From Ophthalmolycus amberensis (lineage: Eukaryota; Chordata; Actinopteri; Perciformes; Zoarcidae), in assembly GCA_024529925.1 (NCBI GenBank), contig JAFEUB010001060.1, positions 124,001 through 188,000 on the forward strand: 64,000 nucleotides of DNA, in the 5' to 3' direction. The position numbers and the translations under genes are program-made. How positions within the stretch are numbered: the first letter of the stretch is position 1; every line of letters starts with the position of its first letter. The notes beneath the pieces are model-generated. The model searched no databases. It saw only the letters and a program-made list of their open reading frames with translations, and was not told the DNA's origin. Positions 45,452 to 58,115 of the stretch are shown here, piece by piece.

Positions 45452-48400
45452 GTGGCCAACCCTCACTGAGCATCAAGAACAGAGAGGTGTTTGTTTCTCG
45501 TTAGCTGCTGGCTTCATCCTCCCGGGGGACTCAGCTGTTTTGTAGCGAAGCGGGACACATGATTGGAGTTGGCATGGCGGTGTTGCCAGGGGCGCTGCGC
45601 TCCCAGCATCACAGAGCCGTTCCTACGCTGAGAGAAGTGACATTGGCTAAAAACAAAAAGCTCAACATTTTCACCTCAAAGCCCCTCCTGGCAGTAATTA
45701 ATATAATCACCTCTTCTCAGGTCTGTCCGACATGCTTTTTTTGCATCTTTATATTTTGTGTAAACATCATACAAGACACCATAGGTGAGTCTTTGCCTGC
45801 GTCCTCTCTGCAGTGCCTCCTCTCTTGCCCTGGGGGCCAGTAGTTGGCATGACAGCGCTGCTCTGCACTGCGCTCCAAGGTTCAGCACCCAACCCACCTG
45901 CTCATAATTATTTAACACCACAGTTTGACAATGCTGGAAATAGTGCACACCCAAGCCCTAGAAGACATCTAAAATGCATTTGTGCTTGTATGAATCCGAA
46001 ATAACTTCTGAATGTGCTGCGCTTTATGCAACGCTGGTAAACAGCACGGACTTCTTTCCTTTTCTTTCTTGTGCTTATTTGATCTAACCAGGTAACAGTC
46101 TCATTGATATTAAATGCTTTCTCAAGAGAGGAGGCCACATTAAAACACAGCAATAACTAGAATACGGACCACGTAAAGAGAGTATGAATATACTGACGCC
46201 TCAATATGACCTACATAAATAAACAAGACCATCAGCGAGAAGATGTGGTATTTCTATCAAGCTATTCTTAAAGTTTGTCATCGTCACCAGCGGGTTTGAT
46301 TCTGTGCACAAGCAGATGAAATCATGCAGGTTCTCCAGCCCACCGCGGACAGACCCACAGAATGAAAGTTCTTAAAACTAACTTTAAGTAGAATGAGAAA
46401 CAAAAACTAACCAAGATTCAAACGATTCATCACATTGTTTCAAATTGACTTAACCTCTCATTCCAGCTGCAGGCAATATGGGAACACACATTCAAGACAT
46501 TTAAAATGTAAAAATACACCCGATTGGTTAAGAGAGAAGACTATTCATCCATCGTGCTAATGTTTTCCCCTTTAAATTGTAGTGCAGGAATGATCACTGA
46601 AGGGAACTAACTAACCCACAAAGTGAGCTCTCTATCCAGAGAATTAAAATAGTCAAAACATATAGATTGCACCAAGTTCACTGGGATTGTTTTTTTTCTA
46701 CAAACAAAAAAGGTATGTCAACAGAATAACTCTAAAGATGCTATAATGCCGTAACGATCTCTACACACAGGACTTTATTTCTCCCCAATAGTAATGAAAT
46801 ATTCCACCAAATGTGTTACTTAAAAAATGTAGATGACCCGCTGTGCAGGGAGACACTGAAGGGACATTGTAGAACGACAATTAAGAGAACGGTTAAGGGA
46901 ACTCCCGGTCCCATGACTCCACTACACACATAAATAGGAATCACCGTTTTGTCGATGAAAGGCCACTGCTGCTTGACTTTAAAGGTTCCAAGAGCGTGCA
47001 ACCTGTCTGCAGAGCAGATTACTGTGAGCAGTGGTCAACTGAAGAGATTCTGAGCATTTCCTTGCAATGCATTTCAGTGCAGCCTATTTAAATCAACTAT
47101 GTTGCCTTTTGCCGTCATGAAGTGCTTTCTTTGAGAACCGATACTAATGAAGAACATTGCAAGAAAACATTTGCGTTTTGAAATATGAAGAAAATGAATT
47201 CTGCTCTCGAAGTGTCATCTTCCACATCCTCCTCCGATCACATCACTATTTACTTTGAACTCGGCTCTCATGAGGTCAAGCACTGTATGTGCTGAACAAG
47301 TTTCATTTCCCTGGAGCGTATGGTGATAGATACCAATCTAAAAGCTAAATTCGGAGGCAACTTCTCCCATCAAATCTCTATCTACGCTTTGTGTTGAAAG
47401 TCTCTTTTATCCAGGAGAAGCCTCTCTCAACCTCCCCTACCTTTGTCACACACCATATGCTTCCTCTCTGTTTTGGGGCAAAATACCATAAAAGCTCTCT
47501 GGCTCTGTATTGACCCGTCTAACGTTTTAATGGTGTCTTCAGCCTCTTCCCCCAGAGTTGAATTGAAGTAAGAGGGGAGGGTAGAGGGTAGTGTACCGTC
47601 TGAATTCAGCCGCCCCATGTGTTGTTAGCAGTGGGAGGGGATGATGGGAGAAAGAGAGGAAGACATGTTTGAATAAGGGGGGAAATGGGCAGGAGAGGCG
47701 GACCAAGTTTGAGAGGGATTTTCACTTTAGCAAAAGAAAAGAAAACTGAGATGGTGAGAAAAATAAGAAATCTTGGAAGCACAGCAGTCCCGAGCTCCTA
47801 TGTGAAAACAATTCAACATAAAAGGTTTCGGAGCAGTTAAAGGCATTTTGAGTGCGTATGTGAAGATGCTCTTCTAGTCTCTTGTTTCTGACAGAGGATG
47901 TCTTCGTACTTGTTCTGATTCCTTGAAGGCAAAAAGTGACACACAAATACAGCTTATCTATTCACAAGAGGTCCTTACATGGTAAGTAGGTTCTCACAGT
48001 AACTCATAGCACTCATACAAACAGGGTTGTTCCTAATTGCACAAGTGATTTAAGGGAAACATTCACATTTAATTATCGGATTTACTCAGACAAAATTCAA
48101 GAGTGGTGTTGGACAAGCAATGAAGTCTACCAAATCCCCCAAAAACGAAAGTTTGCACTCACAATAAGGCAGAACAAAAACAACAGAACAGGACTGTCCT
48201 CTCTGTTACAGAGAGACAGCCAACTACACAGCTAACGCAAGAGAGCTGTATCAAGTTCAACCAGGCAGCAGCTAACTCCTGTCATGATGGTGGATAACAC
48301 TCATCTAAGCCACCGATAACAAGGACCTCGTGATGACGATCTCCCACATGGAAGCAGAACTGGTAGCCTCGTGTTTGAGGCTGTCTAATGATCAAATATC

Positions 48401-49894
48401 ACGAATGAACACCTACTCACGTACAGTATCTGTATTTCATGTGCATGATCTGAGGTGTTAGACAAATGAAACGTGTGCAGTAGATACAGTTAACAGCTCC
48501 ATAACTAAACTGGAACATTCTCTGTCCATTCTAGTCCGACTGACCTGACTTTACTCAGCAATGCCCGCCTCCTTAACATCGCATCCGTGTTATCTGTGAG
48601 GCCATCACCAGCCTCGATGGCTCCCAATCTGTTTTTCTCATCTCATCTCATCTCAGTTCAGCTCAGCTCAGCTCTGTGTTATTAGGGGTGGAATGAAAGC
48701 CCATGTACACAGCCACTTTACAGCCGTATCACTTTGGGGAAAATGAATCGTCAAATCGCTCCGGCAATTCTAAAGAGCTCGGGGAGAAGTTACGATGTTT
48801 GCATGGTGGGGAAATAAGCAGCTATGACAAAAAAATATAAAAATAAAACCTCTTAGATCTGCTAAGGCCTGGGGCCTGGGAATAGTTTAGGTGATCAATT
48901 TCTCTCTCGAAAAGCAGCATCTCACCGATTTCTGATAAGGCCCCCATGAGCAGCCACACAGTAGTTTTCCTCCTCAAAAGGTGAAGAGTGGAAACGGCAT
49001 TGTGTAGTCAGCACACACATGCAAACACTGCAGAGGTGCCGACGGTCCTGACAGGCGGAACCGAGTAACTCTTACAGACCACAGAAATAAATGACGTCCC
49101 TAAAGAAGCATTTTCAGCCTTGCATTACACTGTAGTCATGCAGCCAGCCCGTGTGTTATTAATCCAGAGTACCATGCAGAAATATTGTTATATCAATCAA
49201 CAAAGTGCAACCCAAAAGACGAAAAAGGCCATACATGTGTTATTGACCATAGCATCAGCACGTGCCACCAATGAGGTGGCTACACCAGTTCATCAGGGAG
49301 CCCAGGACCCCAGATGTGAGCATCTGTTCATCATTTTTGAGTAGATACATTTACGGGCCAATGTATTTTCAGTTTCGTTGGTTTAAATTGTTGCAATGCA
49401 AGAACTTCCTGCTGACTCTAACTTGTTCACGTCTTTCTATGGATCTTTTTTTTTTGTTCAGCTTTTGAAGAACTTTTCAGTAACCGCTGCCTTTTAATCT
49501 TTTTGCTGATCTTCCCTGAAAATTGCGGTGTATTCAAATTAATTCGAGACTTTACTGTCAGAGTCTATCTTTGACAAGGTACGGTACAAAGAAAATTGCC
49601 TTATTAATTTTGGACCTTGGCCGAAGTCTGTTGCATTTAAAATTGGATTCTTTGAATTAAACATTATTGCAATCGGTTTGCCCAATGCAGACCTCCGTGC
49701 ACTGATACTGTGATCAGAGGAGCATGCATTGAGTTCATTTTTGTGGGTTCACCAATATGCTGATTGGTTAAAATATCATAAAACATGATACATTTCTGAT
49801 TAGGCTTTAAGCTAAGTTACCCCTTTCCAATGCCTGACTCCGAAAAACTGTTGAGGCCCACTCTTGGATTTCTCCTTTGCAAACATCAACATAT

Positions 49895-50100
49895 GCTAAG
49901 CTAAGCTATCGGCAGCCAATAGGGGCCAGCAAACATTTTAGCCATGCTAGCAGCTAGGGATAGCAGTATGTTGGTAAGTTCACCACTATAATCCAGACTC
50001 AACAAACATTGGATGAATTGCCATGACATGAACATTCATGATTCATTCTAATGACGATTGCTATCATAGAGGATGAATCTTCATTCTTGACCTTGGAAAC
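49895..50100 (-). repeat. Common teleost repeat, minus-oriented fragment
   Basis: The words ATGCTAAGCTAAGC, ACATTGGATGAATTGCCATG and GAACATTCATGATTCATTC fit the reverse strand of the family seen at 63405-63777 (there ending GTTGAGATATTTCAGTCTGG). This copy is diverged. Confidence 0.45.
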
Positions 50101-52726
50101 AGTTGGTTTTTTTTCATGCTAAACAGCAAAATAGTGCAACAATAATTTGTAACTCAAGGTTGCCTTCCTGAGTTTTTCTCAAGCTTTTGTCAAGACATGT
50201 CATGTTGTTGCTCAGCATAGTTTGAGCAAACAGGGGAATGGAGTTGAGAAAAACAGATAAAAAATGTCTAAGCTAGTAAGTGGACATTGAGTCCATTTTT
50301 ACTGCCAATTTCCGACCAGTAGTTACCATTGCACAAAGGTGCATTCGTCTGTCTAAATAAAACATATTCTAGAAAGAAAATAGTAGGAAACTATGGTGGC
50401 AAATGAAACTTGAATGAGGGACAGTTTGACTCTTTATGCCACATCCTGCGTCTTACTAAAACCACTAAACCCTTTGAGTTAAAAGGCCAGACTAGTTAGT
50501 TGCCAGTAATTGCTCATGCCCACAGCACATATACCATATACACACAGTATATCAGCATTAACAGTGAAATAAGACCACCAAGATCCACTAAAACACTGCA
50601 CTTGCACTGGGACACACAGTGATAGATTTAACGTCGCCTCCAATATGAAAACCTTAGTTTCCTTCTCGCCCACAGAGACACTCTGCCATCTTCCTCCAAG
50701 CTATACATGGACTGAGGATAAATTACAGCAATTAGCATTTAATTCAAACCATTAACAACATTTCAATATTTCCAAGTCAGGCTCTTTCTCTTTGTACAGA
50801 GCAGTAATGTGTTTAAATAATGTGTTTCACGATCAATGCTAACACATAGAGATACAAAAGCCTGTTGGTATTAATGTGCTCGTTACAAAGTTGTCTGACC
50901 AATAATGTTCCTCTGCTCTCAAAAGGTGTTGAGGTTAAAAAGATAAGATAAGAGTGCTGCAGGAATTAGTCTTAAAAGCCGGGATGAGTCAGCGTTTCTG
51001 CACTTCCACATCCCTCCTCTCAAATTCAATGTTTTTTTTGAATGTTTTTTTAAGGTTAGATGCCTGAAAGGTCTGTGGTTAACACAATCTTTTGATTTTA
51101 ATCTCCTGTTCTAATACATAAAGCAAGTCAGTATATACCCCACTTGTTAGAAACCTCCGAATTAAATATTCACAGGTGGCTAAATGAGACCACAGAGGTG
51201 TTCAGGGACAATAAACGTCATCATGGTGAACACATCGAGCTTAGTGGTGGGGAAGTGAAGCCAGGCGACGGTGGTGTGGTTTGTTTATAGCCTTACATTA
51301 GCTTTTTTCTTGTGGCCATAATACCAAGACAAATATCCATGTGCTCGTGTGAAACAGAATGACTATTTGGGTTTAACGTGGACGGGAAAGGGACAGGAAG
51401 AGAGCTCCACAAAAGAAAGAGAAAGCACCAGCGTGAGAGCGACAGTAAACAGCAGTCACCGAGCAGATGATAACTCGGCCCCAACATTTCAGAGACATTT
51501 ACAGTCCAGATTCAATCGTGACCACAACAATCGATTCCTGCTCGGTCCTGAGAATATCAAACATGTGGGATGTTTACGGGGCCTTGAACTGTCCTTTGGA
51601 GTGTGGAGGATTACAGAGACGGCAGATACAGCCTGGCACGCTGACATGTACTGTTGTTCTGATTGGAATCACACATTCCAGGAGGTCTAACACGATTACA
51701 AGCCCTAATGTCAGCAGATATGTCGAATGTCGAAAAATCCTCCCAGAATTTTGAAAGGTTGTCGACTGATTAAGTAGCTTGAAGGCAAACTCACTTTGTT
51801 GGTGTCACAGTTTTGGTTGGATTTCTCAATAACAGCCTGTGAAAGCAACGCGCAACGGATTCGCAGGAAATGTTGCATGAATGCACGCATTTCTCATCAT
51901 GTAACATTCTATTATGAATTCAGTATTACTGTAGCAGACGACATTGTTGACTCTTCTCTTTTCATCTTCTGACATGATGAATCCTCTTAATCATCTTTCC
52001 TTGTGCTGTAAACAGATACACTAGTCGCTGTTTTTCTGTTGCTTTTCGGACACGGTACTCCACATGTTTGTGTCCGCAAGTGTTTAAAAACGTGTCACTT
52101 TGTGGGAACTAGAGTAGCCTATTGTATTTCTAACACTCACTCCCACCTGAAACCACAGTGTTGCCAAGTACACAACAATTTAAAACCTACATTTATTTTT
52201 TTTTTGGCCACTTGGAGGCAGCATAACAAGCAGTAACCATGACACTGACAGACTATCACCTTATAAAATTGCTATAACAGTTGCTAATTTAAGCATCCAG
52301 CAGACACAAAGTAAATGAAATTTCATTCTCTTTTTTCTCCACCCACTCCTGATGAAAATATGTGCCTCTTCAGATGCTAAATCTACACCATGTTCAACAT
52401 GTAGATGCTAAACCTGTCGGTCTGATGTTTGTTGCTGGGCAGGTTTTGCACAGTGGGATTATCAGAGCTGAAAACAGCTGTGTGCTCGCTTGCTGTAAAC
52501 ATGGTTGATGAGAGTGAACAAAGACAGTAACGGTGCAGGCCATAAGACAAAGGCAAAGAGCTGAAAGACTTCAGATTGCTCCTTTCTTCTGTTGACCTGA
52601 GTGGAACTGCAGAGTTGGGTGATAGTTCATCAGGATTTTTTGTATCAAATTGTCTGAAATAGCTCTTGAATCAGTCTTTATGTATTACAATGCATCTTCA
52701 AAATCAGTTTGGTTTCACATATTTAA
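50101..52726. other. Non-coding stretch, no gene recognised
   Basis: AT-leaning, mostly unique-looking DNA with short homopolymers only. No gene, RNA or repeat is supportable. Confidence 0.5.
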
Positions 52727-52971
52727 GGGTGTTTTCACACCTGCGCTTCTTAGTTTGGTTAAATCGGACTCTGGTGCGTCTTCCCCCTTCCCTTGGTGCA
52801 ATTCGTTTGGGCAGGTGTGAAGACAGTAATCGCAATCTTGTGTGGACAGAAACAACTGTACAGAGACCCTTGAGTGGAGGAAAGTGAAAGACGCCCTTCA
52901 TTATAGCTCAGGAGAAGTGAACAAAAACTGTGGTTTGATGACCTGGACGAAACAAAGTGTGAAAACTCCCC
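52727..52971 (+). mobile_element. MITE-like element with imperfect inverted ends
   Basis: The left end is GGGTGTTTTCACACCTG; the right end on the minus strand is GGGGAGTTTTCACACTTTG. The interior has CGGACTCTGGTGCG and GCAATTCGTTTGGGCAGGTG, words I recognise from non-autonomous teleost DNA transposons with GGGTGCTTTCACACC ends. No clean target duplication is seen. It lies directly against an RTE-type LINE remnant. Confidence 0.55.
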
Positions 52972-52974
52972 AAA

Positions 52975-53375
52975 CTGAAGTGATGAGTTCAAGTATCTCA
53001 GGGTCTTATTCAGGAGGGAGGAGGGTAAAATGGAGGGTGAAATAGACAGGAGGTTGGGTGGTGCAGGTGTTGCACCGGACCATTATGTTAAAGCAGGAGC
53101 TGAGCCAGAAGGCAAAGCTCTCGATTTACCAATTCCTCGACGTTGAGACCCTCACCTGTGGTCATGAGCTTTAGGGTGTGATAGAAAGAATGAGATCGCA
53201 GATACAAGTGATCTGATCAGGATGCCTCCTGGACTCCTCCCTTTAGTGCTTTCCCGGGCACATCCATGTGGGAAGAGGCGTCAGGATAGATCCAGAACAA
53301 ACTGGAGATATTTTATACCTTCAGGGTTAAATGCAGGATTTATTGGATGGATCCAGAAGATAATGGATGGTTGGG
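52975..53375 (+). mobile_element. RTE-type non-LTR retrotransposon remnant
   Basis: Three short protein blocks in shifting frames match the C-terminal part of an RTE-like reverse transcriptase and are followed by GGATGGATCCAGAAG and ATGGATGG (about 53344-53370), the GGATGGA-type tail of these elements. Everything 5' is missing. Confidence 0.7.
52986..53322 (+). pseudogene. RTE-type reverse transcriptase fragment, multiply frameshifted
   Basis: The first block reads EFKYLRVLFRREEGKMEGEI then DRRLGGAG, matching the FKYLG-x-x-x-x-x-G-x-x-x-x-EI-x-x-RI pattern. After a frameshift near 53095 the sequence reads ELSQKAKLSIYQFLDVETLT, CGHEL, a stop, then GVIERMRSQIQ. About 53212 there is a deletion to LIRMPPGLL and KRRQDRSRTNWRYF. 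The order is correct for the family. With one stop, one or more frameshifts and an internal deletion it is a dead, fairly old copy. Confidence 0.75.
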
Positions 53376-55663
53376 CGCTCCAAATATACTTTGCTTATGA
53401 CCTAAATTATCCCTCTTGTGTGTCTCGTATGTGTTTTAGACAGTTGTGTAAGAATACAAACCTTTAACAGACCTCAGAGAACCATCTGCAGCAGCAGGAC
53501 TGAGTGGATGCACATTGTAACCTGAGGGGCCGAGAGGAACAAGACCGTGACAAAAGCTTGCACACACATCACCTCATGTGAACCCGCACCCCCGACATCA
53601 GAGGCGAAGAAGCGAGGCAGTCAAGCTGAATGGGTAAACAAACTTGCTTGCATGTTAGTTTTCTAAAGCACTTGTAGGAATAAGAGCACAAATGTGAGTG
53701 GCAAGATTAAAGGAAATATAAATGTAGGTTTTTCCCCCCTTTCTCTTTTTAGCCTTGGACCGAACGTCCAAACTCTGCCCGCATTGCTTTTAGAGATGCG
53801 ACGTGAATACTGCGGCTCACACTTTCAGTAAACTCTCATTTCTACTGTCAGAAAGAAAAAGGGTGAGATAAGGTGCATCTCCACAGATGTCTCCTGTCGA
53901 CAGTATCTCAGGTTGCTTCGGGGTAATCTCTCTTGAACTGGAAAAGTGCTGAGCATTCAGATGAAGAAATATTTGCCAAGGGCACTTTTGAGCAAAAATA
54001 TCTTTGATGTCTTACGTCGTTTCTGTAGCAATAAGAAAAGTGAGAAAACTCAACAGGTCATTCAATTGAACATAGATTATTATATTGTATTTACGTTTCA
54101 CCCTGCTTTTATAGCTGAAATTGCTTGAAAAGATTCAGTCTTCCCTTAATTTATGATTGGCTCCTATTAAAACATATCCTTGTCTTTTTGACTTCGTGTT
54201 TGTAATATGTTCTCTTCAAGACCTTTGGATTGTGCAGAATCTTTTCTGTCTTTTGTCCCTCGCTTTCAGCTGAATATTTTTTTCTGTTTAATTGAGCAAG
54301 GGAAGGAGCGTAGTCCGTCTGTCTGTGGATCTCTTCCGCTCGGTTTCAGTTCTACGGGCAGCGATGTTAGCTGTGAGTCAGTGCGCTGTCCGTGGTGCTG
54401 AAACGTCAACTCAGCGATAGTCACGTGTATCTCAGCCAATAATGTTCGTTTTTTTTGCAATTTTTCTGGAGATACACAAAGCTTAAACGGAGGGGGCGAA
54501 AATGCCACTGATGCCTCCTGGTGCCGGGCCCGAGTAGAACCAGAATAGTTTTGTGCAGTACAACTAGAATAGCTATGTGCGTGTTGCCATGATGCATGCG
54601 TAGGCGCTGTCAGGGTGCTTTCACGCCCAACCTGTTTGGCTTGGTTCCTTTAGGCCGGTGTAAAAAGCTGTGAATTGGAGTTTGGACCAGACTGAACAAC
54701 CAGAACAAAAATAACTTGGTCCAATCGGCTTCCCCCTTTATTTATTACAGTAAAAGTCCTTTTTGTCCAGTTTCTACCTTATTGTCACTAATTAGGATAG
54801 ATGAGGTCCAGTAGTCTCGACCAATAATGCTCAAAATCACTAATGTCTTTGTGAAACACAAGGTTCAGCAACGTGCTGCAGGAGTTACTGGAATTAGATT
54901 TTAGTAACCAGACCTCTGGCTAGCGGCCCACATTTCAGATCTGTGTAGTGATTGAAAGAGGTTTGGTGTCATTCCCACTGACGGCTGTTTCCTCCCAGAT
55001 GTTTCTGTCATAATATTCAACCACAGTATAGTGGTCATCTTCCTGTGAGTCTGGATGAGATTGATGCAGCTGTGCAGGCTAATCTCATTATAGTGATTAT
55101 AATTCTTCGATCAACGGGATAAACATTAAGTTCCTGCCAGCTCAGCTCCTGTGTTGACTGAAAATGGTGGATAGATCACTCGCCGCTCATTGTTTAGGGC
55201 AGAGGGAACTAAATAACCCCTCACTAACAAGAAAACTGGCTGACATGAACACAACGGTGAGGCTGAATGGATGATGTCTATTATTATTTTGTCTTGGTTT
55301 GGACCATCTGTCTTAGAGGTGTGAAAGAGACCAAGATTTCCCTTCCCATTCGTTTCTTTGTGGAAGGAGGCGAGACACATTCGCTTCCCGGAGCCGAGTG
55401 ATCCGCCTCCTTTTGTTTCGCTCCACAGTTCAGTCTGATTGACAAGGAAAATCTAAGTATGCTCCAATATCATATCATATTTAAGGGAGGGTCGTGATCA
55501 TATTTTAATTATATTTGAAAATTCTTTGATGGTTGCAATCTGCCGTTTTGCTTTAAGTCGGTCGTCTCGTTTATGTGAACTTTTTACTGTTATCTGTGTT
55601 TTTATGGGGTGCTTGTGTGGAACTCCATGCTGTCCGCCATCTTGGTCAGAACCCTCTTGTAAA

Positions 55664-55667
<4 letters not shown>
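53376..55667. other. Non-coding stretch with one MITE-like fragment
   Basis: Apart from the fragment at 54613-54740 nothing is recognised. The open frames are short and do not resemble known proteins. Confidence 0.5.
54613..54740 (+). repeat. MITE-like fragment, related to 52727-52971
   Basis: It starts GGGTGCTTTCACGCC and continues AACCTGTTTGGCTTGGTTCC, the left-end structure of the same type of element. The right end is not found. Confidence 0.4.

Positions 55668-55746
<79 letters not shown>
55668..55746. repeat. (AT)39 microsatellite
   Basis: An uninterrupted 79-bp AT tract, read directly. It abuts the 3' tail of a minus-strand retroposon. Confidence 0.97.
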
Positions 55747-55751
<5 letters not shown>

Positions 55752-55757
55752 TGTATA

Positions 55758-55860
55758 TTTCCTTTCCTTTCCTTTATTGGGATCCCCCATCACCACCAGC
55801 ATTGGCTTTTCTTCCTGGGGTCCACACACACTTGTAGCCACATAAACATGTAAACGAAAA
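55758..55860 (-). mobile_element. Retroposon 3' end (LINE or SINE), minus strand
   Basis: On the minus strand it reads TGTGTGGACCCCAGGAAGAA, then TGGGGGATCCC, AATAAA (55773-55778 on the complement) and three GGAAA units, before running into the AT microsatellite. The GGACCCCAGGAAGA and GGGGATCC words mark a retroposon 3' end that I recognise from fish. The 5' limit is unclear. Confidence 0.5.
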
Positions 55861-55964
55861 AGCTGATTTGACTAAATTAACAATCAAGTAGTGAATAGAA
55901 ACTAAATTGCATTCAGATAAAATTATACATCAATTATAATTATAAATCAATCACAATTCGTCAT

Positions 55965-56390
55965 GAATTCTTAGCTCTTCTTGTGTGCTACGATTCTGGG
56001 CTGAACAGAGCCTCAAACGCAGGGACGGACACAGGACACAAGGTAAAGGTCTAAGAGGCAAAGTCTTGACTGAAGAGACGGCCACAGGTGGCAAACAAAT
56101 CCAGGCAGAGTAGACAAAAAAAATCCAATAACCAGGGGACAAGGCCAAGTCAGAAACCAACAGTAGGGAATGCAGGAAGTGACGAACTCACGAGGACAAA
56201 GACAATCTGGCAGGGAATGGGGAGAACAAGGGGAGTGTATACGGGGTTGCCTAATGACAAAATCAGGGGCAGGTGAGGAAATGGGGGCAGGTGTGGGTAA
56301 TGGAGGAGGCGGCGAACGCTCGAGGGCAGGAATCAATATGACAGTAAAAGTTGGTCTTTCAAAATAAAGCAGGAAATATGCACAAATAAA
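55965..56390 (-). repeat. LTR-like or dispersed repeat segment
   Basis: On the minus strand there is a TCACCTGCCCCTGATTTTGT block, followed by CACTTCCTGCATTCCCTACT and GAGGCTCTGTTCAGCCCAG. This style of sequence is familiar from Gypsy-type LTRs of teleosts, but no pair of LTRs, primer site or coding part is seen. Possibly a solo LTR. Confidence 0.3.
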
Positions 56391-57990
56391 CCTTCCTGTC
56401 CTCCATGCTTCTGACCACACATCATGAGCACATTTTGTCCAGCGTGATTTCGCTTGATTTCTCCACAAATCTTGCTCATCACATAGATTTCTATTTTTTT
56501 CGCAGCTGACACCGTCTCAAAGCGAAAGTTCCTCGATGTGTTAATTATGAACTGACACAAGAAATGACTTTGCCGCTGTTAATTAGCTCTCTGAACTTTC
56601 TGCCGGGACGGCGGCAGAGGTTTACGACCGTTTCCGTTTCCGTTTTATCCTCATTACACTAATTGTGTTTTGGCAGGGTCACGTAGGTAACTGCTCGCTT
56701 CAAGAGTTGCTCATGACGCATCATAAGCACTTAAGCTTTTTATTGAGTGCATTATAGTCCAATCGGGGCACTGGTTATTCTCAAAAAGTGTTGCAACTTG
56801 CCTTTATTTGGTCATTTTCTATCTCTTGCAGAAAACCGGGGGGGGGGGTATCAAGTGATGCAATGTGTTAGTTGCTCTTACACATTGCTTTGCAGCCTCC
56901 TTACACATGAGGAGCCGATGTGTAAATGACTTTATACCCTTGAGGATGTTCTGCACGTCATTACGAGTACTTTGGTGCTGCATCTGTTTTAACCACAGGA
57001 CACAGGAATGAACAGCCGTTTCTCCTGGGTGTTACCACTCTAATAATGCACAAAGTGTGCAATGGAAATACAACACATAGAAAGCCCCACCTCATTAGAA
57101 ATTCCAATTAGATTAATCTTTCTTGTAACGCATATGGATATGGATGATTATTGTATGAGGTAGGAGTACTGTATGGCTGTTTAGCATAATAAATGTAAAT
57201 ATTACTGCTGCATTAATGTGTATGTTGCATTTTACTGCTGTAGATTGTTCAGTCCATTATCTACTGTTGGGTAGTTTAATCTACAGCAATGCATCGTGCT
57301 CATATGTTTGTAGCGTCGCTGTCCTGCGAGAACCAAAAAAATCTCTTGTCATGAGCTCAGAAAAACAGCCATGTTTTCAGCTTTGTGACGATGACTTTTC
57401 CAGCTGATCCAAGAGGCTTCTTAAAGAGTCTATTTAGCTTAAGAAGTTAATAATCTACACATGAAGGAACACTTCATCCTCAGTTCATCCCAAGAGGAAA
57501 AGTAGTGAAGTAGAAGTATAAAGTAGCATAAAATGGAAATACAGTCGTGAAGGTTCAAGTACCTCAAATTGCTACTCAAATACAGTACTTCAGTAAATCT
57601 TCCCAAAAGTTTACAGTTCTGATAAATCTGCAAAGCTCAGGAGGCCTTAAATTCCTCATGGATTTCACTGAAATGGAACAGGCCACAAACACCATCCATG
57701 TAGTCACCAAAACGTCGAAATGACAAACGCAAACTCATTACAAATGTTCCCAGCTCTTTTCACTTGAGACAGGAGTGCTGTAATGCTTTATTAAAGGAGC
57801 TAAACGCGAAATGTATTGCTTCTCAACATGTGGTAACAGCGCTGACAGAGTGAGCAGTGTTTATTTTAGGGAGAACCGAAGCGTCGGTAGATTCAACTGA
57901 TTTTTTTGTGGGTTTTCCTACAAAAGCCACCAACAAGTGTCAATTTCCGCTCATTAGATGCACACAGTCTTTTCAAAATAAACTACCACC
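56391..57990. other. Non-coding stretch with one repeat fragment
   Basis: It contains a candidate conserved block near 56570-56720, a G run (about 56839-56848) and the hAT-like fragment 57500-57601. No gene is supportable. Confidence 0.5.
57500..57601 (+). repeat. hAT-like repeat fragment, copy 1
   Basis: It has AGTAGAAGTATAAAGTAGCA, TTCAAGTACCTCAAATTG and ACTCAAATACAGTACTTCAG, in the order of a common teleost repeat whose intact end is CAGTGGTGG. The terminal motif itself is lost here. Confidence 0.5.
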
Positions 57991-57998
57991 GTCACAGG

Positions 57999-58115
57999 AA
58001 ATGCAGTTAGGTTAAGGCAACAAAACTACTTGGTTAGGTTTCGGAGAAGATAGTGGTTAGGGTTAAAATAACTACGGAAGAGGTGACCAGTGGTCTCCTG
58101 GCTAAAGGTTGCTGG
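57999..58115 (+). repeat. Dispersed repeat family, fragment C
   Basis: GTTAGGTTAAGGCAACAAAA, CTACTTGGTTAGGTTTCGG, AGTGGTTAGGGTTAAAATAA and AGTGGTCTCCTGGCTAAAGG are in the same order as in fragments A and D. Confidence 0.55.

Larger units (their letters stand above)
41561..49890. other. Long non-coding stretch, no gene recognised
   Basis: It contains repeat fragment B (43385-43450), a GA-rich tract (44417-44456), CT repeats (45408-45451), a possible conserved block at 44640-44810 and a pentamer run of CATCT/CAGCT units (about 48637-48675). No protein family is recognised. Confidence 0.5.

Noticed and set aside
55498..55853. Isoleucine/tyrosine repeat proteins on both strands
   Set aside because: They are translations of the AT microsatellite.
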